Assembly: GCA_027475525.1 (NCBI GenBank)
Contig: JAMWFC010000082.1
Location: forward strand, 2,356,001 to 2,420,000
Origin: Macrolepiota albuminosa
Lineage: Eukaryota; Basidiomycota; Agaricomycetes; Agaricales; Agaricaceae
Length of the DNA: 64,000 bases
Reading direction: 5' to 3'
Below the pieces are notes generated by a model that was not told the origin of the DNA, made no database searches, and saw nothing but the letters and a program-made list of their open reading frames with translations. Positions within the stretch are counted from its first letter, which is position 1. Every line of letters starts with the position of its first letter. Shown here piece after piece: positions 46,840 to 58,431 of the stretch. The translations under genes and the position numbers were made by a program.

Positions 46840-47898
46840 ATGAGGAAACAATCAAACGCGTTGGTGACATACGAAAGCTCAAGTGATGAAAGCTTCGAAA
46901 AACCCGAAAGGAAAAAAAGGTGTGTCCTCGATGTTCGTTTAAGCCTCTATGGTTTTGAAAGGTGTTAAAGCTATCATGACACAGGAAATTACCTTCACTT
47001 TCTTCGACATTCTTAACTCCAGTGCCCATAGATTGCCCAGAACTGCACCGAGGCCGAAAGCGTACGCAACCTCACGTGGAAGGACAATGGGCAGCTCATG
47101 TCTACGTTTCCCTGATTCTCCGGAGGCACTCGCCTTTGAATATACTGATAAATGACGCGTTAATTTGTGCAAAAAATATGGCTCCTACTCTGCAAGATTT
47201 TTCGATTGGTGAATCGTTAAACAAACGTGAATTGCACATCTCTCTGTCTCGTCCAATTTATCTGCGAATGCATCAGAGGGAGGACTTGAAAAAGGCCGTG
47301 AAAGATTTATCAGCAAGGTTCTCTCCGTGAGTTTTCGGAAAACTTACAAGTAATGCCCAAAAACGGATTTGTAGCGTTCGTTTCTAGTTTTCAAGTCTCT
47401 TTTGTAACATTCTCAGAATTGCATAACGATGAACACACAAGGACTTTTCTTACGATGGAAATTGGTGCAGGTCATCATAAGGTAATTTAAATACATTATT
47501 CGTCGGAATCATATACTCAGAGAAGCCTACAGCTGCGAGGCATGTGTGATGCTTTAACACCTACCCTGAAGGCTATCCGACAGAAAGAATTCTACACAGA
47601 CCCTCGTTTTCACTCGTCTATCGCATGGGCCCTCCTTGAGGCGAACTCCGAAAGGAGTTCTCCCAACGCCGATTCAAGGGATGGATCGACTCACCTGCAA
47701 TGTACCATGATCAGTTCCGAGTCGGAAATTAATCTATCATATCCTACTATTCCACATCTTCCCAAGGATTTGGTACCGGAATTAAACGCACGATTTAGCG
47801 AAAGACTATCTGCGGCAAAGACGGGAGTTTATGAAGTTGAAACGATCACTGTCAGGATAGGTAAAGAGCCTTACACCTGGAGCCTATTAGGAAGTTGA
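46840..47898 (+). CDS. USB1: USB1-type U6 snRNA 3' phosphodiesterase (2H superfamily)
   Basis: The start is ATG at 46840 (MRKQSNALVTYESSSDESFE), giving the acidic/basic N-terminal tail typical of the family. Exon 2 reads RKLPSLSSTFLTPVPIDCPE, then GRKRTQPHVEGQWAAHVYVS. The two catalytic HxS tetrapeptides are HISLSRPIYLRMHQRED and FHSSIAWALLEANSE. The protein ends EVETITVRIGKEPYTWSLLG with TGA at 47896-47898. Usb1 trims the oligo-U tail of U6 snRNA and protects it in the nucleus. Four short GT..AG introns are resolved. The minus-strand frame 46939-47172 is a shadow of exon 2. Confidence 0.88.
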
Positions 47899-48605
47899 AT
47901 CCATGGTAAAAGTTGGATAGAATTGACCACGAGTCATTGGGACACGCAGGTGGCTTTACGTTATCTGAACACATCCCAAGTGGTAAAAGTTGGATAGAAT
48001 TGACCACGAGTCATTGGGACACGCAGGTGGCTTTACGTTATCTGAACACATCCCAAGTCTTTTTTGACAGCGTTAAGTATACTTGTCATATCATCTTCAC
48101 CCATAAATTCAGTGGGCGTGTTTGATCCAACATTGAGATTGTAGGGTCCTGGACGTTGTCTGACATGTACTTTCACAAGTTACCTATACTCCTATGCTTT
48201 GTTGTTTTTTTCCTTTATCAATAGCTTCTAGTTATGTGTGAACAACGCTTCCGTGCAGTCAATATGTGTTCCCTTGTCTCTCATAGCGCGAGTCAGTTGC
48301 ACCTCTTTCATAGTAAGGAGGTTTGAATTGACTGACAACTTTTGTCAGAGTCCAGTTGTGATGCAAAATGGATCGAGTCGGCTCAGATTTCCTTTCTCTC
48401 CTTCGTCAGTAACTTCTTCGCATTGTCTCAAGGCTCATACTCAGTAAATGACGGATAATAGTACCCTAACTGAGTGTCTGGCACCTATTCCACTGCCAGG
48501 TACGAAGAACCCGGGAGGTAGGATTACTGAATCCCTCTTGACAATCGAACCTTGTTCATTCTAAAAAAATGTTTACACACGCCTCAGACATATCAACTGG
48601 GCGAT
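47899..48605. other. Intergenic region between convergent USB1 and the YEA4-type gene
   Basis: It contains the 77-bp duplication at 47904, starting six bases after the USB1 stop. Nothing else is recognised. Confidence 0.4.
47904..48057. repeat. 77-bp perfect tandem duplication 14
   Basis: Units 47904-47980 and 47981-48057, in the 3' flank of USB1. Confidence 0.95.
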
Positions 48606-49948
48606 CTATTGCTTCTTAGCCTTCCCATTACTCGCCATCGAGAATAAGGCGCTGCCTAAAAACACCATCCCTGCACCAATGCCCAGCTGTGAGTTCCAAC
48701 CATTATTGAACCACCAGACGCTGATGCACAAGCTTAATGCTTTCCTCGCCGTGAGTACAAGGCTGGTTGACACTGCAGATACTTGCTGAAGCAGAATTGT
48801 CAGTGACGTCTTCGTCAAATTGCGAAAGCGTTACTAACAGATGAAAGTCTATTGACACCGGACACACAAATGAGTTGTGAAATGAGGTTTAACCCCAAAA
48901 TCAAAGATGACCCGGGAGCAGAGGAAGAAGGATCCTGGAAGAGGCTGGTATAACCTTGCTTGATGTCGGGTATAAGATCAAAGATGACCCGGGAGCAGAG
49001 GAAGAAGGATCCTGGAAGAGGCTGGTATAACCTTGCTTGATGTCGGGTATAAGCAACGAGAACATGGGGAGGGAAAGGAAGTGCTATCAGTAAATTTGAG
49101 CACTTGAAATTATCAATGCATTTGATTTTGGCCTACGGTATAGAATACACCTTCTTTCCAGCACGGGCCATATTTCTTATATGTCTTCTCTTGCAAAATA
49201 CCGAGGAAGGCTGTTAAAAACAGTGACGTGACGAGCATGGCGACTCCAGTGAAATATCTTTGCATATCTTCTAATGTTTGGACTGTTGATTTGGTCGACG
49301 GAGTGGTGGTTGCCTTCGGCTTGGAAAGGGTAGCAAGGACAACACCCACAGTCACTGTGATGACGGATATCTCATTTTGGTATTTTAAAGTCAGACACTG
49401 CACGATGAAAAAGTATGGAAAAACTCACGATTTGCGTAATTGAGTATCGCTTCTTCAGAAACACAATGCCAAAAAGCATCGACACAGCAAGACCTATTAG
49501 ACATGAGTCACCATGAATCAACAGACATAAGGTATACAGACCCGCAGAACGAAAAACGATCAATAAAGATAGTGGAACTGAATAAGCAAAGGCCCAATTG
49601 TTTAAGAGTGTTCCTGTTAAAAGTACAGCGACCTGAAAGGCCCAGTGATGAAGAGGAACATGTCGCGGCTTGAGCTGAGGAATCCATTGACCTTTCTGAA
49701 ATACAAGGAACGTCGGAAGCGACTGGATAGTTATGAACAGCATCTGTGAGAACGTTAGGGCGGAACCTATGAGTCTTGGCATAAAGCGAGTGTATTGAAA
49801 TTTGGCAATGACACGTCGTACCAATCCTTGGATTCAGCATCAGTAACTGCTCATACGCCCATACATTCCTACAATAGCTAAGCGTCGTTTGGAAGCCATT
49901 GAACTGATATACTCACGCGCAGCAACCACCTAACACCAGGGACAATGC
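48606..49948 (-). CDS. YEA4: YEA4/SLC35B-type UDP-N-acetylglucosamine (nucleotide-sugar) transporter, 5' end unresolved
   Basis: Spliced exons read ALSLVLGGCCANVWAYEQLL, MLNPRIGSALTFSQMLFITI, HHWAFQVAVLLTGTLLNNWA, FAYSVPLSLLIVFRSAGLAV, SMLFGIVFLKKRYSITQI, SVITVTVGVVLATLSKPKAT, GILQEKTYKKYGPCWKEGVF, HFLSLPMFSLLIPDIKQGYT, VSAVSTSLVLTARKALSLCI and GAGMVFLGSALFSMASNGKA, ending KKQ (TAG at 48606). The GCC.NV..LE-like start, 'FRSxSL' and 'LKKRYS' are signatures of the SLC35B4/Yea4 group; about ten membrane spans in the ER/Golgi are expected. The first exon is supported to 49948, but the initiating Met is not identified and may be in a small exon further upstream. The 77-bp duplication at 48900 is removed cleanly. 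Confidence 0.82.
48900..49053. repeat. 77-bp perfect tandem duplication 15
   Basis: Units 48900-48976 and 48977-49053 in the YEA4-type gene. Exact collapse gives APGSSLILGLNLISQLI. Confidence 0.95.
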
Positions 49949-50347
49949 CTGTCTTGAATTTTAGCTAAGACGATCTCACTGGAGTGTAAGAAAAACCAGA
50001 AACCCACGAAATGGTAGTCTAAGATAATGGGAGCTGCCTGAGTTATGGAAAAGCCCGGGTCGAGGCTGGGATCATGACCATTGGACCCAGGAAACGCCTG
50101 ATTAAATCCGGTGTGGTCGTCAATGGAGGCCTTCTGTCTGGAGGCATTCTTGCGCCTAACGGTCATATTATAGTACAGGAGACGGAGACGTGGCAGGGAG
50201 GATGGCCTCTACGCAATAATCATTGCACTTGTGCAGGTGAACGCAATGAGGACGGTAATCGCCGGCCCGTCATCGATTATCGTTGCTCCGCGTACATTTT
50301 GTCGTCCAATTGTCACGCCTAACCCCTCCTCGTTGAACCTACTTTAT
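49949..50347. other. Short region between the YEA4-type gene and the methyltransferase relic
   Basis: It may hold the missing first exon of the YEA4-type gene. Otherwise no feature is recognised. Confidence 0.3.
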
Positions 50348-51000
50348 CTATAGCAAGAAAGGCAGGAATTTCAGCCTCACAATCACCATGGCCCACTTTT
50401 CGCTTTTGTCTTGAAAAACTTCTTTACATATCTCAGCAACTTCATCAATAATCTCCTTTGCTTCGTCATCTGGCAGGTCACTCAAAAACGAATGTCGCGT
50501 AAAAAGGTGTAATTACTCCACGACACCTCTGGTCAAGGGCGTGAGCAAGGGTTCAGGGATTCGACTTTGAAGCCAGCGGTCCGTCAACCTCTGTCAAAAG
50601 TTCGAACTTGGGACATGCTACGAAGCATCATGAGCGTAACCGCGTACCGTCTCGTATTCCTGATCTGAGAGGAGGAACCAGGGATCCCGCGATACAGAAT
50701 CATAACCTTGCCTTCTCAACACGTAGTCCAACGTAAATCTACCACCTATACACACCAGAATTTTGAAATCACGAATGGAATTCCCAGAAATGCATTCATT
50801 CTTACTTATGCAATTCATGTAATCGCCCGTCTCGGTCGCAATACGCCCGCCTGGTTTCAGGATATTCTTTGCACCAATGCAGGGCCGCAATGCTGAAGAC
50901 TACGTGGAACTTTTCGTCATAACCCGGAATGTCATCCGGAATTTCCAAAGCATGGATGTCGCCATCAAACGCATGATCTACACCGTTTTGTCTGGTCTTG
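50348..51000 (-). pseudogene. Decayed class I SAM-dependent methyltransferase
   Basis: Pieces of a small-molecule methyltransferase are in order: DHAFDGDIHALEIPDDIPGY, EKFHVVFSIAALHWC, ILKPGGRIATETGDYMNCI, FTLDYVLRRQGYDSVSRDPW, SDQEYET and a last exon DLPDDEAKEIIDEVAEICKE..FLPFLL (TAG at 50348). The segment between 'ALHWC' and 'ILKPGG' is shortened and needs a frame change. The N-terminal SAM-binding motif (LDLGCGxG) is missing upstream, where an unrelated frame sits instead. I read it as a truncated pseudogene; a correct model would need transcript data. Confidence 0.55.
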
Positions 51001-51435
51001 GCGATATATCAAACTATTGTTAATTATGAGGATATCGGAGACTTTTCTTGGCGGTTGTCCATGCTCTCACTAAAGTCAAGCGGCAATTACTATGCCACCC
51101 GCCACACTGGCGACTATTACCATTGGTCAAAGAGCTCATGGTTGGAGAAAAAAACTATTGTTCATTTATTCCATGAATATATAGGCGTTGCTCTCGGAAG
51201 TGTTCAGTCCAGATGTGCAAAACAGCCGAGAACGCTGATTTAAAAACGTTAGCCATATGGCAAACTGACAGGGCCGACCCCGAAAGTTGCTGCAATGTTG
51301 CACAGGGATCACAACATAAACGTCTGTGATTGCTCGAACGCTCGTAAGTAGAGATGTATGTATATCACAAGTTATTGGACGAGCCGTTAGCGATGATAAA
51401 CTCACAATGTTCTCCTCGGGCTGTGTACAAACTGA
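51001..51435. other. Intergenic stretch
   Basis: The plus-strand frame 50998-51243 has no recognisable family. The region lies between the methyltransferase relic and the 3' end of the Vip1-type gene. Confidence 0.35.
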
Positions 51436-52539
51436 CTACTTGGCTTGTGTAGTTTCTGCAGACCCTCCTGCCGCTTCAACCTTTTCACCAGAATCCGCCA
51501 CTCCAGTAGTAGTCTTATGTTGCTCGGCAATGCGACGTGCTTCTTCATGGATATCCTGTACGCGTTTGGATGTGGACGTATAGAAGGAACGAACCTTTTG
51601 GCCGAGAGGAGACGCAATAGCCTTGGCATAATACTGGTGATGGTGGAAGTCAATAAAGAGATGTTGATCGTAATAGAGAGTCAACTTACATCGTATGCAG
51701 TCTTCGAGTAACCTTTCTGCTCATCTACAGTCTTGGCTTTCTGAGTAGCAGCGTCGACGGTCAATTGAACTTTACTGGAAATTGTTTGATCGGGTCCAAG
51801 CGCACGGGAACCAAGAGACTTGTCAATATGGTGGAAGTATTGCAGAAAACGCTTAGATATTCCTTGTTCATCTTTGTAACAAGATTAACATTTGCCGGTC
51901 AAAGAGCGGAACATACTCACTATCAATTTCAATCGCCCGTTCGAGAGCCCTGTGCGAGAGTATGTATCCATTTGCAAGATATTCCGCAGCAACTAGTAAA
52001 CGTTGCAATTAACACAGGAGCAATGACCTTGCAGCCAAGCTTACTTCCGGCCCTTGGCTTGTCGTGCTGCTCAAGATGACCTTCATCCTTGGATATACTT
52101 TCCTCATCTTGATAAGTATTTACAGAGGTGATTGTCAATACAGAGCCATCGAGAGTGCCGCCGTTGAGCTGCAGGACGATTTATGGTCAGATGTCTGACA
52201 CAGTTTAATACTGCATACCATCAAAGCTGTCTTCGCAGAATTGGGCTTCTCGAAATGAATGACGGCCTTGTCATTTTCCTGCTCAATTTGGCTAATCCTA
52301 GAGTTATCTCTGCATAAATGGAATCAACTCTACGGCGAGAACTACACACTTTCCACAGAATCTGAGAACAGAAACCAGATGAACCAAAACTGAAATCAGT
52401 GCACAGGTAACGTACGTGAAGAAGTCGTGCAACTGAGCATCTGTGGTGGTGGGAGCGAGTCCTGATACCTACGCAGATGATGAGATCGCGGAGATCGGGA
52501 CCAGAGAGAAGGGCTGACATTGACGGTGTAGGGCGACAT
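51436..52539 (-). CDS. Vip1-type RNA-recognition-motif protein
   Basis: The start is ATG at 52539 (MSPYTVNV), joined across an intron to SGLAPTTTDAQLHDFFTFCG, a compact RRM. 'FCGK' comes from a 12-nt exon at 52350-52361. Next come ISQIEQENDKAVIHFEKPNS, AKTALMLNGGTLDGSVLTIT, GIAAEYLANGYILSHRALER, LGSRALGPDQTISSKVQLTV, EQKGYSKTAYDYYAKAIASP and SFYTSTSKRVQDIHEEARRI, ending GGSAETTQAK (TAG at 51436). The order RRM, then 'AAEYLAxGYxLxxxALERAI', then a helical C-terminus matches the fission-yeast Vip1 family, whose function is poorly known; RNA binding is inferred. Confidence 0.8.
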
Positions 52540-53586
52540 GGTGGTAAGTAGATAAAAGTCGCAGAACCATTATCTGTTCTTTATGATGTCTCCATGACAT
52601 CATCACTGATTGTCTCACCACATGTGATTACTCGTTGTCCAACGTCATCCAAAAACATTGCCTGCAGCTGGTGTCACACCTTCCAATGCACTATATATTA
52701 GAGGATCGCTTATTCTTCAAGAGTGCAACTAAAAGGTGATAACATCGTTATGTTGCTTTACTGAGTCCCAGTACCTTCTTGGTCGCCACAAAATCTGGAT
52801 GTAGACTCTCGAGGTCAAATTTCATATGCATGTATGTTATTTAAGAAACACTCCATGCAAGCCTATGTCTGGCTGAGAGCAAATCATTTGGAGGCAGATC
52901 GCCTTTCGTAAACCTTGTTAATACTAGGCCAATGGTATTGGGTATGCTCTCTCTTCTAAACAAGAGATGTGATCTGGAGGGGAATTCCCTTCAGGTTCCA
53001 AAGAGCAGACTCTTCGAATTCCTAGTTGTAATGGTCCTGTGAAGCAAAAAAAAAATGAAATGGCACAGACAATGATGTCACGTCGATCAGGAAGGTCACG
53101 TGACCCTCGGTGTCCTGGCGTTTTTTATCGAATTGTTCTGTTACCATAAACGCTGAAGCCGGCGCCTCGTCCTCTGTGATCTGGCATTCCATACCGCAGA
53201 TATTGCAGTATTGCTAGAAGATTCTGCATCTTGGCACCTGTACCAAATATCTTCAGTGAGTAATATAACCTGAGACCGGAGGCCGCGGAACCAAAATTGA
53301 ATGATACCCGGTTCCTAGGTCTCGAGGAAAACTTGCCACCATTTGCTTCCGTTCCAACTTTATCACTTCACAATACCGGTGAAGTACTCAAAGGCACTAT
53401 TGGCAGTCCTCTCTTTCCTTTGTCTTGAGACCGCAGCTGGGTTGTGTCAAAGCAGGGTCAGAAAGGTAACCGTCAGAATCTCAGGGTCCTTCTTGTGCCG
53501 CGCTTAGGTCTTCTGGTCAGTAAAAATCAAAAATTCCTCCGATCACTGCGCTGTACTGTCATTGCGTGCTGATTCACCGTTCCAGG
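52540..53586. other. Intergenic region, about 1 kb
   Basis: No gene is recognised. Divergent promoters of the Vip1-type gene and the gene at 53587 should lie here. Two CACGTGAC-like sites occur (cacatgtgat near 52620, cacgtgaccctc near 53097). An (A)9 run is at about 53047. Confidence 0.4.
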
Positions 53587-54386
53587 CATGGATTCACGTC
53601 CACGTAACACATCTTCGACACCCATAGAGATTCCAAGGCGTCGACCGAACTCATTGCAAGCAGGTTCGCCATATGAACGCCCGATGTCACCAGACCTCAT
53701 CTTTGAGATGTCCCCTGTGTCCTCTGACTTTGCATCGGTTCCCCGCTCAGGGTTTACCGATTCTGTCACTAATGAACCCTTTATGTATTCTTTTCCAAAA
53801 ATTTCACCACATCGTATCCACACTAAGCCGCGTCGACTACTCCAACCTCTGCAACGATCCTTCTTTTCCGAAAACGATACACTTCCACCATTTGACACAC
53901 TAAGCCGCGTCGACTACTCCAACCTCTGCAACGATCCTTCTTTTCCGAAAACGATACACTTCCACCATTTGACCGGTATTCACGGAATGCAATGGACCAT
54001 CCCCCGCGTTATGTTCAGAAAACGATGGCCAAGACATCACAGCCCCTCTTCTGGATCGGTCTACCTCCAAAATCACCAAAAGTTTGTCTTCTTCGACAGT
54101 CAAAATAACGGGCTTTGTGCCAGCGACCCCACCCTCTCTTGAACTTCAAGTTCACGGAAAAACTCAGAGTAAACCCAAACGATTGTCACCTCCACCTCGT
54201 ACCTCATCCTATTCATCATCACCATGGATTATGCCCGGTAAAAGTGACGTCCAACCTGGAGAAGGTGGGTCATTGGAAACAGACCCTGGCTCCTTTGAAT
54301 TTGACCGACATTTGATGCGTCGGATTGAAAATCACAATTCTAGAAGGTTTCGCAAAATATCCCTCATGTCCTTGATACGGGCATAA
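53587..54386 (+). CDS. Unassigned Ser/Pro-rich protein
   Basis: The start is ATG at 53587 (MDSRPRNTSSTPIEIPRRRP). With the 77-bp duplication at 53819 collapsed and one base added after it, the frame runs on as LPPFD.VFTECNGPSPALCS, LLDRSTSKITKSLSSSTVKI, GFVPATPPSLELQVHGKTQS and RRFRKISLMSLIRA, giving about 240 residues. The protein is basic, low in hydrophobic residues and full of SP/TP sites, so it is probably a disordered phosphoprotein. I recognise no family. Without correcting the duplication the gene looks like two overlapping fragments. Confidence 0.5.
53819..53972. repeat. 77-bp perfect tandem duplication 16
   Basis: Units 53819-53895 and 53896-53972 in the Ser/Pro-rich gene. Collapse leaves it one base short before VFTECNGPSP. 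Confidence 0.95.
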
Positions 54387-55052
54387 TCTTCGGCATCGAT
54401 AGTAGACTGTCATGATGGGGAAGGACGTTTCCCATACGCATATCCAATGTTCACAGACACACCTCCTTTCGTATATCAAATCGTCGACCGCCGAAACAGG
54501 ATGATACCTATGGACTATCCCTCGCTTCCCAATTTCTCTCGTATTCACCATTCCCAGCATCAGCATCACTTGTGTTCGTCCGGCATCCAGTTAGCATCGT
54601 AAACAACATCATATCAAAACCTCACATCCACATACCACGATGAATTATCAGCTCTCACTATCATTGTTTCCAAGCTATGTACTTATATTTCTCAGTTTAG
54701 TATCGCAGACCATTCCATGACAATCATCCCCACTTACCATAGACCTACCACACAGCCCTTGCCACCCCATAGAAATACAAGTCTGCAGATCCATCAAGAT
54801 GCAGTGAGATAGCGTTTAGTGCCAACAGTCAATGATCTACCGAATGATAGCTCGATGATGACTCCGATACTCGGTGGAGGTAAATGGAAGATAGATATTC
54901 CAACGTTCATCACTAAAGATCGCTCGTCGGAGATCTAGGAACCAGAGGATTGGCAATCATGGAGATCTAATCATGATCTCGCCGCTGAGGACTAATATTG
55001 TACATGGACCTACATCAAAGCGCGATCCATCCTGACTCGGCGGGATCATTAC

Positions 55053-55206
55053 ACTGTCATCCTGCCGAAGTCATTGTTCTTCACATATATGTCCCTTAGT
55101 GCCCACAGTTGTGAATTTGATGGTAATCAACTGTCATCCTGCCGAAGTCATTGTTCTTCACATATATGTCCCTTAGTGCCCACAGTTGTGAATTTGATGG
55201 TAATCA
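55053..55206. repeat. 77-bp perfect tandem duplication 17
   Basis: Units 55053-55129 and 55130-55206. No gene here. Confidence 0.95.
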
Positions 55207-55256
55207 ACAGTCCAGAGACAATGTATGTACGGTCTGCGGTGACCACACACACTAGC

Positions 55257-55410
55257 ACGTACAGCGGCACAATCATACTCTTTACAACTGCCTTCTAAGC
55301 CCTTGAGCAAGTTATTATGCCCTATTTTGATTTACGTACAGCGGCACAATCATACTCTTTACAACTGCCTTCTAAGCCCTTGAGCAAGTTATTATGCCCT
55401 ATTTTGATTT
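55257..55410. repeat. 77-bp perfect tandem duplication 18
   Basis: Units 55257-55333 and 55334-55410. It starts only 51 bp after the previous one. Confidence 0.95.
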
Positions 55411-55743
55411 CCATCATCTAACACTGCTGCGGCGGTCAAACTTTGCATGTCGAACAATTACGCGATAACCATGAAAACAGAAGTGAGAGTCACGTACACT
55501 TCTTGTAGGGTACGCAACCTGATTAATTAAACAGTGCGACGATGAACGGGGTGAATCTGTCAAAGTAGCTATTTGCATGGTAGTTTCATAAAAAAAAAGA
55601 GGAATAAAGTCGAATCTGGATCTTTACTCTCATGTTGATAAAAGTCTGATTGTACGTGACTTCTCGTGATGAACTGTAGATGTATGGCTGTGCCGTCTCC
55701 CAGTCTACCAAGCTTTGTGATAATGATGTGGAAGTTTATTTCG

Positions 55744-55897
55744 AGTCGATCTCACTATAATCCACGTCAGAGTTGGCTGTGCGGTTGCCTTGGATTCGTA
55801 AAATTTACGAGAACCTGATCAGTCGATCTCACTATAATCCACGTCAGAGTTGGCTGTGCGGTTGCCTTGGATTCGTAAAATTTACGAGAACCTGATC
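55744..55897. repeat. 77-bp perfect tandem duplication 19
   Basis: Units 55744-55820 and 55821-55897. Noncoding. Confidence 0.95.
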
Positions 55898-56026
55898 ATC
55901 CCAAAAATCTCCTCCAAAGACTCCAGCGAAGAGATTAATGGACCCAAATCGAGAGGGCCTACGGTTACAGGAGATCTTCAGTCATAATACAGAATTCAGA
56001 TCGGACCAGGCATCGTTCAATGGCAC

Positions 56027-56180
56027 TCAGACGAACATGTTCTGCCACGGCTGTCTCCCACGTTCAACGTCCAAGCTTCCGGAGATGACCTGAATCTATC
56101 AGATCAGACGAACATGTTCTGCCACGGCTGTCTCCCACGTTCAACGTCCAAGCTTCCGGAGATGACCTGAATCTATCAGA
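56027..56180. repeat. 77-bp perfect tandem duplication 20
   Basis: Units 56027-56103 and 56104-56180. Noncoding. Confidence 0.95.
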
Positions 56181-56194
56181 GAAGTTTGTTGTTC

Positions 56195-56348
56195 CCCCTA
56201 ATCAATATAAGCTGATATACATGACCTTATGCCGATTGGACGCACAGGGACATCGCTTGATTTTATCAGTGCCCCTAATCAATATAAGCTGATATACATG
56301 ACCTTATGCCGATTGGACGCACAGGGACATCGCTTGATTTTATCAGTG
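56195..56348. repeat. 77-bp perfect tandem duplication 21
   Basis: Units 56195-56271 and 56272-56348, 15 bp after the end of number 20. Confidence 0.95.
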
Positions 56349-57694
56349 ACCATAGTGTAGGGACAACAGTAGAACGAACTGAAAATAGACATCCAGAAAA
56401 CGCGCGAGGGTCAGAGATCATGACACCAGAGGGGTTCATTGCGATGAGATCGAAGGTATCAGTGAACCGAGCGCGCTAGGTTAGATAAACCATGTATGTC
56501 TGTTATATTGAACCAGATTGAGCTCCGTGTCGCATGACAGGCCTTGATCGCTTGTACAAGGATTGGCGTACCGACGACAGGCCTGATACCGCATGTCAAG
56601 TCATTGTCCGTAGAAATGTCTCGTAAGTGGACATATAATGTCGAGAAGTTGAATTCCAATCAAAGCCAGAAGGAGACTACACACACTACCATGCACCTTG
56701 CGCGTATCACTTGTGGCGATGTTCGCGGGGCGCTGAGTTATGAGCGGCTTAGTGTATCACAAGTAGATAGTAATTGCTCCCGCTAGATATTCAGCCGCAT
56801 GTAATGAGGTCCTCATGGGCGGCGGAGGAATGTGAAACAATGTCAGAAAATCCCCTACAAAACCAAATGACGAGAAGATTAGTTAGTTACACGACCACTA
56901 TATCACTGAAGCATGTATGAGTGAATTTGCAATCTGTAACGCTGATTCCGCAAGTGACGCTTAAGCTATTTGTATTGGTATCGTTTCGACTTGTTCTTCT
57001 CGACAATGCCAATAGAATATGAGCACAGGTTTGTAGAAGCACAGCCTAAATTAGACTTTTGATCAACAGAAATCCATGCTCGAAACCTTTGGCAGAAAAA
57101 TCGCGCATATGTAAAAACATTACCTGAGGCTTGTAGTTATAATAGTCGGTCGGACAATCAGATACCCACTCAGATCTTTGGAGGCGTTCTACAAACAATG
57201 TTACGTCAGGAATTTGTTGAGGGCTGAGTCGTTTTGAGTTTGGATAGGCAAATCAGACACTGCATTATTCAAAGTCGTCATCAATTATATCATAAACCAA
57301 TTGACTAGCTTAACGAGTGTTACAGGCTGCTTTGGACAGACGGAGCATCTTCTGTCAGTCAAGGAAAAGTGATTGTGTAAGAGCAGTGAACAATTCAACT
57401 AGCATCAACCCACATAAACAGGCCCATAATTATTTACCACGCAGCAGGTTGAGATCAAAGTTCAGCTGATGAAGCGAATAAATAGATGTGCAATCCCATG
57501 CTTATTGGCTGGCAAAATCTTTGCTTTGGATGGGGTTTCTCAGATGAGCGCAGGGATAAGATCTATGAGGGAAGATCTCACCCAGATATGACATTCGAGC
57601 TGGTCCGGGCCAGAATTACTAAATGTTTTTATCTGCGAGTTGAAAGCACCAAAAACAACTCACTAGACGGTTGTGATGGAAAATCCTTTGATGA

Positions 57695-57848
57695 CGGAAA
57701 AGACTGATGCTCTGTATGTATGTGCAATAGCGGAACGTGAAATTCGTTACGACAGACTGCGCGGTAAACGGCGGAAAAGACTGATGCTCTGTATGTATGT
57801 GCAATAGCGGAACGTGAAATTCGTTACGACAGACTGCGCGGTAAACGG
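57695..57848. repeat. 77-bp perfect tandem duplication 22
   Basis: Units 57695-57771 and 57772-57848. Noncoding. Confidence 0.95.
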
Positions 57849-58431
57849 ACGAGGAGCTTTTAACGACCCGGCCGAGGTATCAGAAGTACACATCGAGGAT
57901 CAGACTTCAACAAATTAGACATTGATAGAAAGCATTCGGGGAAATCAGGATTAGTGCGCCCAACAATTCAAATCAAGTACCAAAAGTCCCAAGGTGAATT
58001 GTTGATTCTTAAGTTGAAGAGAGCCTGGTCCCAGGGTGTCTTGAATCTCGGAGTTGGAAAAGAATGGACATCACCTCGCCGAACCCATGCATAGTCTCCG
58101 TGTTTTGTAAAAGCCGAATTGATTATTGAGGTCCCCGCGCCACTTAGTCACGTTCGAGCGTATCTACCCCATCCAAGATATTTTGGCCGATGACGGGTGG
58201 AGACGCGAGGCTAATGCAATGGACATCGCGAGGATGAGCACGAGCAATAGTTCACAAGAATCATAAAAAGACGAATATCCCTACACTTTATCTGTAGAGG
58301 GTCAGGAACTTGAGGATTTTGAGGCAAACGAGCACGGTCACGTGTGCGTCAAGCAACAACCATTGAACCCATCCACTTTAAACAAACGAGTGTCCCGGCC
58401 CAAAGGAGAGTCTCTGTCATCGTGTCAGGCG

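Larger units (their letters stand above)
54387..58431. other. Gene-poor region with six 77-bp duplications
   Basis: Four kilobases without a convincing coding exon on either strand. The longest frames (for example 56459-56659 minus) lack family signatures. CpG content is normal, so it is not the same kind of decayed repeat as at 6-9 kb. It may hold long untranslated leaders, a noncoding RNA or a fast-evolving gene. Confidence 0.45.

Noticed and set aside
46939..47172. Minus-strand frame starting MHKLTRHLSVYSK
   Set aside because: It is antisense to USB1 exon 2, whose conserved residues continue across the splice sites.
50998..51243. Plus-strand ORF MAIYQTIVNYEDIGDFSW as a gene
   Set aside because: No family resemblance, no intron-exon support, and it sits beside a decayed gene; chance is likely.
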